Assembly: GCA_002162795.1 (NCBI GenBank)
Contig: MAAY01000096.1
Location: forward strand, 4,217-59,935
Length of the DNA stretch: 55,719 nucleotides
Source: Rhodobacterales bacterium 56_14_T64
Lineage (GTDB): Bacteria > Pseudomonadota > Alphaproteobacteria > Rhodobacterales > Rhodobacteraceae
Direction of reading: 5' to 3'
Shown here: one piece after another, positions 42,360 through 50,473 of the stretch
How the letters are laid out: the number at the start of each line of letters is the position of its first letter
How positions within the stretch are numbered: the stretch's first letter is position 1
Program-made: the position numbers and the translations under genes
Notes under the pieces: model-generated
What the model saw: only the letters and a program-made list of their open reading frames with translations
Databases searched by the model: none
Told to the model about the DNA's origin: nothing

Positions 42360-42915
42360 CGGGGCGGACCTCGGTCACTTCGGGGATATAATGGCGCAAC
42401 AGATTCTCGATGCCCATTTTCAACGTCAGCGTGGATGAGGGGCAGCCGGCGCAGGCGCCCTGCATGTGCAGATAAACCACACCGCGGTCAAAACCGTGAA
42501 AGGTGATGTCGCCACCATCTTGGGCTACGGCAGGGCGGACCCGGCTGTCGAGCAGTTCTTTGATCTGGTCGACGATTTCAGCATCTTCACCGGTATGTTC
42601 GGCATGGCCCGAGGCCGGAGCGGCGCCATCGTCAGCCATGACAGGCAAGCCGGATTGGTAATGCTCCATCACCGCGCCGAGAATGGCGGGTTTGATGTGA
42701 TCCCACTCGACGGCTTCTTCTTTGGTCACAGTGACAAAATCATTGCCAAAGAACACGCCAGCCACACCGCTTACCGCAAAGATACGTACGGCCAAGGGGG
42801 ATTTATCCGCCGTGTCGGACGTGGGGAAATCGGCGGTGCCGACCTCAAGCACGGTCTGACCCGGAAGGAATTTCAGCGTCGCCGGATTGGGCGTGGATTC
42901 AGTCTGAATGAACAT
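42349..42915 (-). CDS. NifU family (Nfu) Fe-S scaffold protein
   Basis: A 188-residue Nfu-type protein. The N-terminal Nfu_N domain (MFIQTESTPNPATLKFLPG to about 90) is followed by a C-terminal NifU domain with the cluster ligands in GACAGCPSSTLTLKMGIE (about 152-169). Such proteins carry Fe-S clusters to apo-enzymes. An acidic linker (about 95-115) joins the domains. It is operonic with tsaB and rimI. Confidence 0.93.
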   Translation of the reverse strand: MFIQTESTPNPATLKFLPGQTVLEVGTADFPTSDTADKSPLAVRIFAVSGVAGVFFGNDFVTVTKEEAVEWDHIKPAILGAVMEHYQSGLPVMADDGAAPASGHAEHTGEDAEIVDQIKELLDSRVRPAVAQDGGDITFHGFDRGVVYLHMQGACAGCPSSTLTLKMGIENLLRHYIPEVTEVRPVAV

Positions 42916-43006
42916 ATCGGGTCTCCGTTAGGCTTGCAGAAGATATGCGCCTCGCCTCTGGGCAAGTCAAGGATTAGAACGATTCTAATTTGGAGTGCCA
43001 AAAAAA

Positions 43007-43462
43007 TCAGGTGATCGCTTCCAGCTTTTCCTTAGACAGATCCCCTGGCACAATGGTGATTGGGATTGGCAAGCTACCCGAGGAGCGGCTCAGCTGGCTG
43101 ACCAGCGGGCCGGGCCCCTTGCGGTCGTTGCCGGCACCCAGCACCAGTACGCCAATGTCAGGGTCCTCTTCGATCTGAGCAATGATTTCCTGCACAGGTT
43201 CGCCCTCACGGATCACCAGCACCGGATCAATGCCCTGACGATCGCGCATCCATTTGGCAAACACTTCAAAATGCGCGTGGATGCGTTCGCGAGCTTCTTC
43301 GCGGATCATCTCGCCAACACCAATCCAGTGATTGAACTCGTCTGGTGGGATGACCGACAGGATTTCGACGCCGCCACCGGTATTGGCGGCGCGCATGGCG
43401 GCAAAGCGCATGGCGTTCAGGCATTCGCGGCTGTCATCCAACACCACTAGAAATTTGCGCAT
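43007..43462 (-). CDS. Universal stress protein (UspA family)
   Basis: A 151-residue Usp domain. MRKFLVVLDDSRECLNAMRFA is the N-terminal strand with the phosphate-side Asp, and GVLVLGAGNDRKGPGPLVSQL at about 108-128 is the ATP-binding-type G-X2-G-X9-G loop. I start at the ATG at 43462, with GAGG six bases upstream; the longer in-frame reading has an unlikely N-terminus. It precedes nfu on the same strand. Confidence 0.9.
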   Translation of the reverse strand: MRKFLVVLDDSRECLNAMRFAAMRAANTGGGVEILSVIPPDEFNHWIGVGEMIREEARERIHAHFEVFAKWMRDRQGIDPVLVIREGEPVQEIIAQIEEDPDIGVLVLGAGNDRKGPGPLVSQLSRSSGSLPIPITIVPGDLSKEKLEAIT

Positions 43463-43597
43463 CTTGAGCCTCATACTGGTTTGGCTGGGATCATGGCGTA
43501 AGCTGCTGTCTGGTGCAATAGAGGCCATTGCGTGCCATTGACCGAGCGCTCCCGCGCCCGCCAGGAACACTGGCTGTGCCAGTACTCCCGAAGTGGC

Positions 43598-43632
43598 CTT
43601 GGGCGTGGCACCGCGCTACGCGCGCTGCCTAA
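43598..43632. repeat. Interspersed repeat copy 2 (partial, degenerate)
   Basis: CTTGGGCGTGGCACCGCGCT matches the left arm of copy 1 (CTTGGGCGTGGCGCCGTGCT from 36265) with two differences. The right arm is diverged and the tail is missing. Confidence 0.5.
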
Positions 43633-43643
43633 GTTCTGCTGAG

Positions 43644-43678
43644 AGGTGCTTCAGGGGCAGATCTGCCCTGAAGCACCT
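43644..43678. repeat. 35-base near-perfect palindrome
   Basis: AGGTGCTTCA (43644-43653) pairs with TGAAGCACCT (43669-43678), with the inner palindrome GGGCAGATCTGCCC (43655-43668). One G is unpaired. It may act as a terminator for the aminotransferase gene or be part of a repeat. Confidence 0.65.
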
Positions 43679-43692
43679 GTGCAAGTGTGATC

Positions 43693-43760
43693 CCGGTTTG
43701 CCCCGCCTCAAGGGCAAGCCGCGCGGCGGCTGGCGCCGCCCTTGACCCGTGCCAAACCGG
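43693..43760. repeat. Nested inverted repeat
   Basis: Outer arms CCGGTTTG (43693-43700) and CAAACCGG (43753-43760) enclose CAAGGGC (43709-43715) and GCCCTTG (43738-43744), with GC-rich sequence between. It ends 13 bases after the aminotransferase stop on the minus strand. Confidence 0.6.
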
Positions 43761-43772
43761 CTACGGAGAGTA

Positions 43773-44636
43773 TCAGGCCTGACTGGCGGCCCAATCCCAG
43801 TACATTTCGCGCACCTTTTTGGCGACGGGGCCAATTTGATACTGGCGGTCGTCGAAGGCTGTGACCGGAGTGACCTTGCTCATATTGCCAGACATGAACA
43901 CCTCGTCTGCCGCTTCAAAATCCGCATAGCCCAACACTGTCTCATGCACCGCCACGCCATCGGCGCGCAGGTTGGTGATGTGGCGGGCGCGGGTAATGCC
44001 ACTGAGGAACGTACCATTGGCCACCGGCGTGAACACCTCGCCATCGCGCACCATGAAGATATTGGCGGTGGCCGTTTCTGCTACATTGCCCAAAGCGTCC
44101 AATACTAATGCATTTGTGAACCCCTTGGATCGGGCCTCGCGCAGCATTCGTGCATTGTTGGGGTACAGACATCCCGCTTTGGCGTCGACAACAGCGCTGT
44201 CCAGTACGGGGCGGCAGAAACGGGTGCGGGTCAGCGTGGCACTGGCGCTGGCAGGGGCCATTGGGATCTCTTCCAAGCACAGGGCAAAACCAGTGGTGTC
44301 AGACGAGGGGGCAATCGTCGTAATATCCCCGTCGATGCCCCAGTACATCGGCCGGATGTAGACTGCGGCACCCTTTTCGTATTGTGCCAAACCTTCGCGG
44401 GCGATGGCCACCATATCGTCGGTAGACACCGTGGGGGTCAGCATCAGCGCCTCGGCCGAGCGGTTGGTACGGGCGCAGTGCAGGTCCAGATCCGGGGTCA
44501 TTCCGTCAAAGAACCTCGCGCCATCAAACACCGACGAACCAAGCCAGGCCGCGTGATCGGCGGCCTTTATGATCGGCTGGTCACCATCTTGCCAAGTGCC
44601 GTTGAAAAAGGTGCGGATGCTGCTGCCGGTCGCCAT
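43773..44636 (-). CDS. Branched-chain amino acid aminotransferase-family protein
   Basis: A 287-residue fold-type IV PLP aminotransferase. The Schiff-base Lys153 is in VDAKAGCLYPNN, Glu187 in NVAETATANIF, Arg41 in VFDGAR, and SGITRARHI is the phosphate-binding turn. Members transaminate branched-chain amino acids (IlvE) or D-amino acids; the length and NVAETATANIF favour the IlvE group. GAGG precedes the ATG. It is divergent from the exported protein gene. Confidence 0.88.
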   Translation of the reverse strand: MATGSSIRTFFNGTWQDGDQPIIKAADHAAWLGSSVFDGARFFDGMTPDLDLHCARTNRSAEALMLTPTVSTDDMVAIAREGLAQYEKGAAVYIRPMYWGIDGDITTIAPSSDTTGFALCLEEIPMAPASASATLTRTRFCRPVLDSAVVDAKAGCLYPNNARMLREARSKGFTNALVLDALGNVAETATANIFMVRDGEVFTPVANGTFLSGITRARHITNLRADGVAVHETVLGYADFEAADEVFMSGNMSKVTPVTAFDDRQYQIGPVAKKVREMYWDWAASQA

Positions 44637-44867
44637 TGGGGTGCCTCAGGAATGAAGTGGAGTTGCGAGAAGCCTAGGCAGCAATGGGTCAGTCGTCCAG
44701 ACCTTTATGCGTTCTGGTGCGGGTTGCGCCCGAGGGGCATTTGCTTGGCCCAGACCCATGTTCTGGCATGGATGCGGCAGTTCTGAGTTGAGCTTTGCTG
44801 CTTTGCACCACCACAAGGTCTGGTTATGTTCCACTTTAGCATAATTATCTTGAATGAATGATCCCTG

Positions 44868-45863
44868 ATGAAATCTCTTTTTCCAGCCATTGTGGCTCTG
44901 CTTATTACCTTTGCACCGCCTGCAAAGGCGGTCGAAATTCCCGGACATGGCAGCCCCGCCTTTCAGACAGCCCTGCAAGACTGGTTAGACGGGAACGACA
45001 TGGCGGCGCTGACGCAACTGGGTGAACTGGCGCGTCAGGACAATCGCGCTGCTCAGATCTTTCTCGCGCGGGTGGCAGAAGAGGCATATTTGCACAATCA
45101 TGTCACCGGGTCGTTGCCGAGACCTGAAAGAGTGGCCTTGTTGCGTCAGCCTGGTGGATTGTCTGGCAAAAGCTGGCTGAAGGCGGCGCAGGTGGAGGTG
45201 CCTTTGGCCGTGGCGCTAGTGCAATCTAAAAACATCAGGGAGCGGGAGGGGCCTGCTATCGCACTCTTGACCTACGGTGAGACCACCTTAGGCCTTCGTA
45301 CAACGAACGTGCTCACCCAAAATGGTTTTTCAGATGAAGCCAGTAAAATTTTGCTTTCGGCTGAGGACCTTCCAAAAGAAACTATAGTTTTGGCAGAGGG
45401 CTTGCAGAGAATGTTGCCGGGCGGGACCCCGTCTATGCTCCTTCCAGGGCACCATGCAGTAATTCTTTCAGACATTACAAACGGCATTACAGCTGAAAAC
45501 AGGTTGAGCTGGGTGCAGTTCTTTCCGAACGATTTGTTCGAGGACGGTCGAAAAGCCGCTATCGCCGTCAAGCATACGATTAACGTCCCGTCCCTACAGC
45601 CATTGGCTCAATTTTGTCGTCGGCACTGTACAGAAACCGCAGATCGCTGCACGGCCCTTGGGGCTTCCGTTTTAACTACATCGTTTCACCCCTTCTCCAG
45701 TCCGCTAGAAAGCCTGCTTTCAAACGAGGCTTATTGGTCCAGTCCCCGGATAGAGGCTGATGTGGCACGACGTTTGTCTAACCTCACGCAATACGGATGG
45801 ATGCGTACCTTCGATGCCTGTTTCGTCGACAAGATGACGGCCCTGCAGGCGCGAGTGCGCTGA
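44868..45863 (+). CDS. Exported protein of unknown function
   Basis: A 331-residue protein with a signal peptide (about 1-22, ending AKAVEI). The segment at 35-65 (LQDWLDGNDMAALTQLGELA) looks like a Sel1/TPR-like helical hairpin; no other motif is recognised. There are four cysteines in CRRHCTETADRC and DACFVD, possibly in disulfides. From about 45230 onward the DNA is clearly richer in A+T than the neighbouring genes, with more rare codons. There is no strong ribosome binding site. Monocistronic and followed by an interspersed repeat. Confidence 0.75.
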   Translation: MKSLFPAIVALLITFAPPAKAVEIPGHGSPAFQTALQDWLDGNDMAALTQLGELARQDNRAAQIFLARVAEEAYLHNHVTGSLPRPERVALLRQPGGLSGKSWLKAAQVEVPLAVALVQSKNIREREGPAIALLTYGETTLGLRTTNVLTQNGFSDEASKILLSAEDLPKETIVLAEGLQRMLPGGTPSMLLPGHHAVILSDITNGITAENRLSWVQFFPNDLFEDGRKAAIAVKHTINVPSLQPLAQFCRRHCTETADRCTALGASVLTTSFHPFSSPLESLLSNEAYWSSPRIEADVARRLSNLTQYGWMRTFDACFVDKMTALQARVR

Positions 45864-45876
45864 ACGATCCTCTGTT

Positions 45877-45950
45877 TGCGCGCCGTTAGGCGCGCCATGC
45901 CCAACGGGAACGGGCATCCGTGATGCCCAAGGTCCGGGCGGGAGACTTTG
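45877..45950. repeat. Interspersed repeat copy 3
   Basis: A short hairpin GCGCGCC-GTTA-GGCGCGC (45878-45895) is followed by CATGCCCAACGGGAACGGGCATC and GGGCGGGAGACTTTG. Bases 45891-45950 match copy 1 (36291-36350) at 47 of 60 positions. It lies between two convergent genes. Confidence 0.7.
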
Positions 45951-45959
45951 TGCCTGCGA

Positions 45960-46721
45960 TCAAGATGTCGGCATCAATCCGTGTGTTGCCAGCGCGGCAG
46001 TGGCCTCTTCCTGCCAACGGGTCTTTAGCGCGGTGTTTCTGGTTTTTCGCAACCCCATGGCTTTGAGCCCTTCGAACTTCTGCGAGCTTTCATCGCCAAA
46101 GCTGGCGGCGACACGCGGCCACCAGTAATTGACCAAATCCTGCATCGCTGCAGGGGCGCTGTATTCGGACAGGTTTGCCAGACCCTTGTCGGCCAATACA
46201 GTGTGCGTGGCCTCAATCGGCATGATGATGCGAAAACTCTCGGCCAGGGGTTGATACGAGACCTGCGATAGCTCGTCGAGCTGCACCGCTGCGGCGTGCC
46301 CCATCAGCAGGTTCATCACAACGGCATCTGCCCAGCCCGTTAGGGGATAGTTGAACACGGCCAACCGCATGTCGTGATCGCTGCGGCGCTGACCGATGTC
46401 CGCGTCACGCGACAATCGTGTGGTCCAGGGATGGTGGTTGGCATAACGCCCGGTATCGGCGCCAAATTCTCCCATTAGGGTCAGAACACGATCCGCATTG
46501 GCGGTCTTTTCAAGCACGATTTGGGCTGCCGCCATCCGGTCGCGCACGCCCGGGCCTGCGTTAATCATTTCGGCAAAGCCAGCCGCGCCGGCCAACTCGC
46601 TGTCGACAAAGATCGCCATGATTTTCATCAGCTCGGCGCGGTAGCGCGGCGGTGCATTGCTGGGACTGGTCAGCACGCCCCCCGCTGCGAGGTAGTCTTC
46701 AATGCTCATATCATCGGCCAT
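45960..46721 (-). CDS. PaaA/PaaC-family protein in the paa operon
   Basis: A 253-residue ferritin-like protein of the phenylacetic acid catabolic (PaaA/PaaC) family. The second metal-binding motif ExxH is kept in PIEATHTVLAD (about 165-175). At the position of PaaA's first motif (DEAGH) this protein reads LEKTANADR, where the His is lost. It may therefore be structural or bind metal differently, much like PaaC. It is the last gene of the paa operon, about 22 bases after paaE. AGAGGG precedes the ATG. Role unknown; an accessory epoxidase subunit is inferred. Confidence 0.75.
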   Translation of the reverse strand: MADDMSIEDYLAAGGVLTSPSNAPPRYRAELMKIMAIFVDSELAGAAGFAEMINAGPGVRDRMAAAQIVLEKTANADRVLTLMGEFGADTGRYANHHPWTTRLSRDADIGQRRSDHDMRLAVFNYPLTGWADAVVMNLLMGHAAAVQLDELSQVSYQPLAESFRIIMPIEATHTVLADKGLANLSEYSAPAAMQDLVNYWWPRVAASFGDESSQKFEGLKAMGLRKTRNTALKTRWQEEATAALATHGLMPTS

Positions 46722-46743
46722 GGCGCCCTCTCCATCCAGCAGG

Positions 46744-47817
46744 TTATTGGTCGTAGTCCACCACCAGTGTATCGGTCACCGGATAAGCCTGACAGGACAA
46801 GACATATCCCTTTTCGACCTCGTAATCTTCGAGTGAGTGATTGGCGGCCATTTCCACTTCGCCCTCGATCACCTTGCAGCGGCAGGTCGAACAGACCCCG
46901 GCCTTGCAGGCATAGGGGACATCCATCGCATTTCCCAAAGCAGCATCGAGGACCGACAGATCCTTGGGTATCTCAAAGGTTCGGGTCGCACCGTCCAAAG
47001 TAATGGAGGCACGGGTCAAGTTGGCGCTGCTACTGGCATTGCTCGATACTGCTTTGCGCGCCAAACGTCCTGGCTGTGCGCTGGCAAACAGTTCGAACTT
47101 GATTTGGCTGTCGTTCAGACCGGCAGTGCGCAGGGCAGATGCGATGCCCAGCATCATCGGCTCGGGGCCGCAAATGAACGCTGCGTCGGTGTTTTCGATG
47201 TCGATCCAGTGCTTGAACAGCAGGGCGCATTTCTCTTCGGTCACCAGGCCAGTGAACAGGTCGATTTCCTGTGCATCGCTTTCCAGAATGTGGATCACGT
47301 TCAGTCGGCCCATGTAGAGGTTCTTGAGATCTTCCAACTCCTCGCGGAACATGATCGTGTTCACACCCTTGTTGGCATAGACCAGTGTAAAGCGTGAGTT
47401 GGGCTCGGAGGTCAGAGTGGTTTTCAGGATCGACAGCACCGGAGTAACGCCGGATCCGCCAGCAAAGCCCAGGTACTGTTTGTGCGCATCCGCCGTAACC
47501 GGAGTGAAGAAACTGCCCATTGGCGGCATCGCTTGCAGGGTGTCGCCTATTTTCAAATCTTCGTTGGCCCAGGTTGAAAACGCCCCGCCATCAACCCGCT
47601 TGATGCCCACCTGCAACAGGCGCTCATTTCGACCCGAACAGATCGAGTATGAGCGGCGCAGTTCTTCGCCGTCAAAGTCGCGACGAAAGGTAAGGTATTG
47701 GCCCTGGGTGAAGTCAAAATGCTCGGCAGCGCCGTTGACCGGTTGCAGGGTCACCACCACGGCGTCGCGGATGGTTTTGTGGATATCAGTCACGGTCAGG
47801 TCGTGAAAGCGCGCCAT
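46744..47817 (-). CDS. paaE: 1,2-phenylacetyl-CoA epoxidase reductase PaaE
   Basis: A 357-residue flavin/[2Fe-2S] reductase. The FAD domain has RRSYSICSG, the NADPH domain GFAGGSGVTPVLSI, and the plant-type ferredoxin domain carries CKAGVCSTC (C-X4-C-X2-C) and a fourth Cys 29 residues later in LSCQAYP. It passes electrons from NADPH to the PaaA di-iron centre. The ATG at 47817 has AGGAG eight bases before it and gives the expected length; the longer reading has an unlikely N-terminus. It follows paaD closely. Confidence 0.95.
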   Translation of the reverse strand: MARFHDLTVTDIHKTIRDAVVVTLQPVNGAAEHFDFTQGQYLTFRRDFDGEELRRSYSICSGRNERLLQVGIKRVDGGAFSTWANEDLKIGDTLQAMPPMGSFFTPVTADAHKQYLGFAGGSGVTPVLSILKTTLTSEPNSRFTLVYANKGVNTIMFREELEDLKNLYMGRLNVIHILESDAQEIDLFTGLVTEEKCALLFKHWIDIENTDAAFICGPEPMMLGIASALRTAGLNDSQIKFELFASAQPGRLARKAVSSNASSSANLTRASITLDGATRTFEIPKDLSVLDAALGNAMDVPYACKAGVCSTCRCKVIEGEVEMAANHSLEDYEVEKGYVLSCQAYPVTDTLVVDYDQ

Positions 47818-47827
47818 GGGTGTCTCC

Positions 47828-48295
47828 TCAGATGCACTTGAAATAGTCAAAAGGTTCAAGGCAGTCCTGGCAGCGCCAGTGGGCCTTACAGGGGGTCGAG
47901 CCAAACTGACTGACCTTGGTGACGTTACCGCTGTGGCAATTCGGACACCGGTCCGGCCCGCCTGCGGGTTGTGGCGGGGCGATGCCATAATCTTCCAGTT
48001 TGGCGCGTCCTTTGTCGGACAGCCAGTCGGTGGTCCAGGCAGGCGAAAGCTGTCGTTTCAACTCCAGCTTTTCGATGCCCTTGTCGCGCAGCGCGGTTTC
48101 GATATCCAGATTGATGATCGTCGTCGCCGGGCAGCCGGAATACGTTGGCGTGACTGCGACCGTCAATACATCACCGTTCCACTCAACACCGCGAATGACG
48201 CCCAAATCGACCAGCGAGATCACCGGGATTTCCGGATCCGGCACGGTGTCCAGCCACTGCCAGATCTGATCTGAGGAGGGTCGCGTCATGTCCAT
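47828..48295 (-). CDS. paaD: PaaD, DUF59-type Fe-S assembly factor
   Basis: A 155-residue MIP18/DUF59-family protein (WLDTVPDPEIPVISLVDLGV, PTYSGCPATTIINLD) with a C-terminal zinc-ribbon-like part (CPNC and CQDC). PaaD is thought to help mature the PaaE Fe-S centre. Two starts are possible, 48295 (AAGGA close upstream) and 48289. The leader between paaC and paaD contains two perfect palindromes at 48329-48372. Confidence 0.92.
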   Translation of the reverse strand: MDMTRPSSDQIWQWLDTVPDPEIPVISLVDLGVIRGVEWNGDVLTVAVTPTYSGCPATTIINLDIETALRDKGIEKLELKRQLSPAWTTDWLSDKGRAKLEDYGIAPPQPAGGPDRCPNCHSGNVTKVSQFGSTPCKAHWRCQDCLEPFDYFKCI

Positions 48296-48328
48296 GCCAT
48301 CCTTGGGTTCCAACGTTTCGTCTCGAGC

Positions 48329-48348
48329 CGGAATTTTCGAAAATTCCG
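48329..48348. repeat. 20-bp perfect palindrome in paaD leader
   Basis: CGGAATTTTCGAAAATTCCG, directly upstream of paaD. It is two bases from a second perfect palindrome. Confidence 0.75.
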
Positions 48349-48350
48349 TT

Positions 48351-48372
48351 CCGGTTTCTTGCAAGAAACCGG
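48351..48372. repeat. 22-bp perfect palindrome in paaD leader
   Basis: Perfect palindrome with arms CCGGTTTCTTG and CAAGAAACCGG, between the paaC stop and paaD start. It could form an mRNA hairpin controlling paaD translation or decay. Confidence 0.75.
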
Positions 48373-48389
48373 GTATTTCCGCTGGCCGG

Positions 48390-49163
48390 TTACCAGTTGG
48401 CACCGGGATAGGCGCGTTGCAGCCACTGCATCTGGGTCAGCAGATGGCCCAGATGCTCGGTGTGCATTTTGCCGGTGCGTCCGCCCTTATGGCCAAAGCG
48501 GCTGTCTGGAATGGTCAGCGTGGCACCCGCCAAAACCCGACTTATCAAGGCATCGTATTCATCGCGTAAACTCGCAGGGTCCGGTGCAATGCCAGCAGCA
48601 ACCATGGCGGCATCGACGTCATCCGACTGGAACATCTCCCCGACATAGGGCCACAGGTAGTCCAGTGCTTCTTGCATGCGGCGGCGGCTTTCCTCGGAGC
48701 CGTCGCCCAATCCCACAACCGTGTCAGCGGAGCGTTCCAAGTGATAGGCGACCTCTTTCGCGGTTTTCTCAGCAATCGCCGCAACCCGGGCGTCCGAGGA
48801 TTTCAGCAACCGGCCCAGTTGGATCGAGTGCCAGGCATCAAACAGGAATTGGCGCATCAGGGTGTGGCCAAAGTCGCCATTTGGCACCTCGACCAGCAAC
48901 AGATTGCGGAAGTCCCAGACGTCTCGCAAAAACGCGATGTCATCTGCTGATTTTCCTTCGCCCTGTACCTCACCCGCCAGCCCCAGCCAGAACTGCGTCT
49001 GTCCAATCAAGTCCAGCGCCGTGTTGGCCAACGCGATGTCTTCCTCCAGCACCGGCGCATGACCGCACCATTCGCTGACCCGGTGGCCAAGGATCAGGGT
49101 GTTATCCCCCATCCGCAGCAGGAACTGCAGGAATGCCTCGTCCCTTTTAAGCGGGGTGCTCAT
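48390..49163 (-). CDS. paaC: 1,2-phenylacetyl-CoA epoxidase structural subunit PaaC
   Basis: A 257-residue ferritin-like subunit. LLRMGDNTLILGHRVSEWCGHAP is the familiar N-terminal part, then EEDIALANTALDLIGQ and KEVAYHLERSADTVVGLGDG. PaaC is non-catalytic and supports PaaA in the PaaABCE complex. Its ATG overlaps the paaB stop by one base (TAATG). Confidence 0.95.
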   Translation of the reverse strand: MSTPLKRDEAFLQFLLRMGDNTLILGHRVSEWCGHAPVLEEDIALANTALDLIGQTQFWLGLAGEVQGEGKSADDIAFLRDVWDFRNLLLVEVPNGDFGHTLMRQFLFDAWHSIQLGRLLKSSDARVAAIAEKTAKEVAYHLERSADTVVGLGDGSEESRRRMQEALDYLWPYVGEMFQSDDVDAAMVAAGIAPDPASLRDEYDALISRVLAGATLTIPDSRFGHKGGRTGKMHTEHLGHLLTQMQWLQRAYPGANW

Positions 49164-49447
49164 TACATCGCTCCCACTTCGTCGGGGATGTCGAAAAAGG
49201 TTGGGTGGCGATAGACCTTGGACTCGGATGGCTCATACAGCGGGCCTTTGTCGCTGGGCGATGAGGCGGCGATGTGATTGGACTCGACCACCCAGATCGA
49301 CAGACCTTCGTTACGACGGGTGTAGACGTCGCGGCCGTTCTTGATTGCCATTTCAGCGTCCGGGGCGTGCAGGCTGCCGACGTGGCGGTGGCTCATGCCA
49401 TGCTGGCCACGGATGAAGACTTCCCAGAGGGGCCATTCGTTTTTCAT
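49163..49447 (-). CDS. paaB: Phenylacetyl-CoA epoxidase subunit PaaB
   Basis: A 94-residue PaaB: EWPLWEVFIRGQHGMSHRHVG at the start, and DVYTRRNEGLSIWVVESNHI. PaaB bridges the PaaAC subunits. GAGGAGG precedes the ATG at 49447. Normal family length. Confidence 0.95.
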   Translation of the reverse strand: MKNEWPLWEVFIRGQHGMSHRHVGSLHAPDAEMAIKNGRDVYTRRNEGLSIWVVESNHIAASSPSDKGPLYEPSESKVYRHPTFFDIPDEVGAM

Positions 49448-49467
49448 GTTATTTCCTCCTCGAGAGA

Positions 49468-50460
49468 TTATTCGGCTGCGACTTTGGCGGCGGCCTTTTT
49501 CTTTGCATGCGCCATCAGCCCGTCGCGGACCCATTTACCATCGTCCCAGGCTTTGTTGCGGGCGGCGAGCCGATCAACGTTGCAGGGGCCATTGCCCTTT
49601 AGCACGTCAAAGAATTCCGACCAGTCGGGGTCGGTGTAATCATAATGACCGTGCTCCTCGTTCCACTGGATGCCGGAGTCCGGCAGATCCAGGCCGAGGA
49701 ATTCGATCTGTGGCACGGTCTGGTCGACGAACTTCTGGCGCAGCTCATCATTGGTGTTCATCTTGATCTTCCAGGCCATAGACTGCGCCGAATGCGGCGA
49801 GTCCTTGTCCGGGGGGCCAAACATCATCAGCGCCGGGAACCAAAGCCGGTTTAGTGAATCCTGCGCCATCCTTTTTTGCGCGGGCGTGCCGTCAGCCATC
49901 TTGCGGATGGCGTCAAAACCCTGCCGTGCGTGAAAACTCTCTTCCTTGCAGACCCGGACCATGGCGCGGGCATAGGGACCAAACGAGGTCCGCTGTAGCG
50001 GCACCTGATTGATGATCGCCGCACCATCAACCAGCCAACCCACAGCACCAATATCCGACCAGTTCAGGGTCGGGTAGTTGAAGATCGACGAGTACTTCAT
50101 GCGGCCATCCAGCAGCATCTCGGTCAGATCATCCCGCGACACACCCAGAGTTTCAGCGGCGCAGTAGAGATACAGCCCGTGTCCGGCCTCGTCCTGAACC
50201 TTGGCCAGCAAGATCGCCTTGCGTTCCAGTGTCGGCGCTCGGGTGATCCAGTTGCCCTCTGGCAGTTGACCTACGATTTCCGAATGTGCATGCTGGCCGA
50301 TCTGGCGGATCAGGTTTTTGCGATAGGCCGGTGGCATCCAGTCCTTGGGCTCGATTTTCTCGCCTGCGTCGATACGGGCCTGAAAGGCGCGTTCTTCGGG
50401 GGTCATGTCCTCGCTGGATTTGACGCCCTTGCCGGTTGATTGAACCATCTGTGCATACAT
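49468..50460 (-). CDS. paaA: 1,2-phenylacetyl-CoA epoxidase catalytic subunit PaaA
   Basis: A 330-residue di-iron oxygenase subunit. It has the ligand motifs [11 protein letters not shown] and [14 protein letters not shown], and [15 protein letters not shown]. It epoxidises the ring of phenylacetyl-CoA, the second step of aerobic phenylacetate catabolism. GGGAG precedes the ATG. A Lys/Ala-rich tail ends the protein. It follows the thiolase gene by 13 bases. Confidence 0.97.
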   Translation of the reverse strand: MYAQMVQSTGKGVKSSEDMTPEERAFQARIDAGEKIEPKDWMPPAYRKNLIRQIGQHAHSEIVGQLPEGNWITRAPTLERKAILLAKVQDEAGHGLYLYCAAETLGVSRDDLTEMLLDGRMKYSSIFNYPTLNWSDIGAVGWLVDGAAIINQVPLQRTSFGPYARAMVRVCKEESFHARQGFDAIRKMADGTPAQKRMAQDSLNRLWFPALMMFGPPDKDSPHSAQSMAWKIKMNTNDELRQKFVDQTVPQIEFLGLDLPDSGIQWNEEHGHYDYTDPDWSEFFDVLKGNGPCNVDRLAARNKAWDDGKWVRDGLMAHAKKKAAAKVAAE

Positions 50461-50473
50461 AACTCGGTCTCCC

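Larger units (their letters stand above)
43463..43772. other. 310-base gap rich in inverted repeats
   Basis: No credible gene was seen between the aminotransferase and the universal stress protein. The gap contains three adjacent repeat structures listed separately (43598, 43644, 43693). The part next to 43463 should hold the usp promoter. Confidence 0.6.

Noticed and set aside
43616-43834. 72-codon minus-strand open frame in the repeat-rich gap
   Set aside because: It is made of the inverted repeats and overlaps the aminotransferase end; no protein-like features.
46744-47988. Longer paaE reading with a 57-residue N-terminal extension
   Set aside because: The extension overlaps paaD and has no relation to the family; the ATG at 47817 has a good ribosome binding site and gives the expected length.
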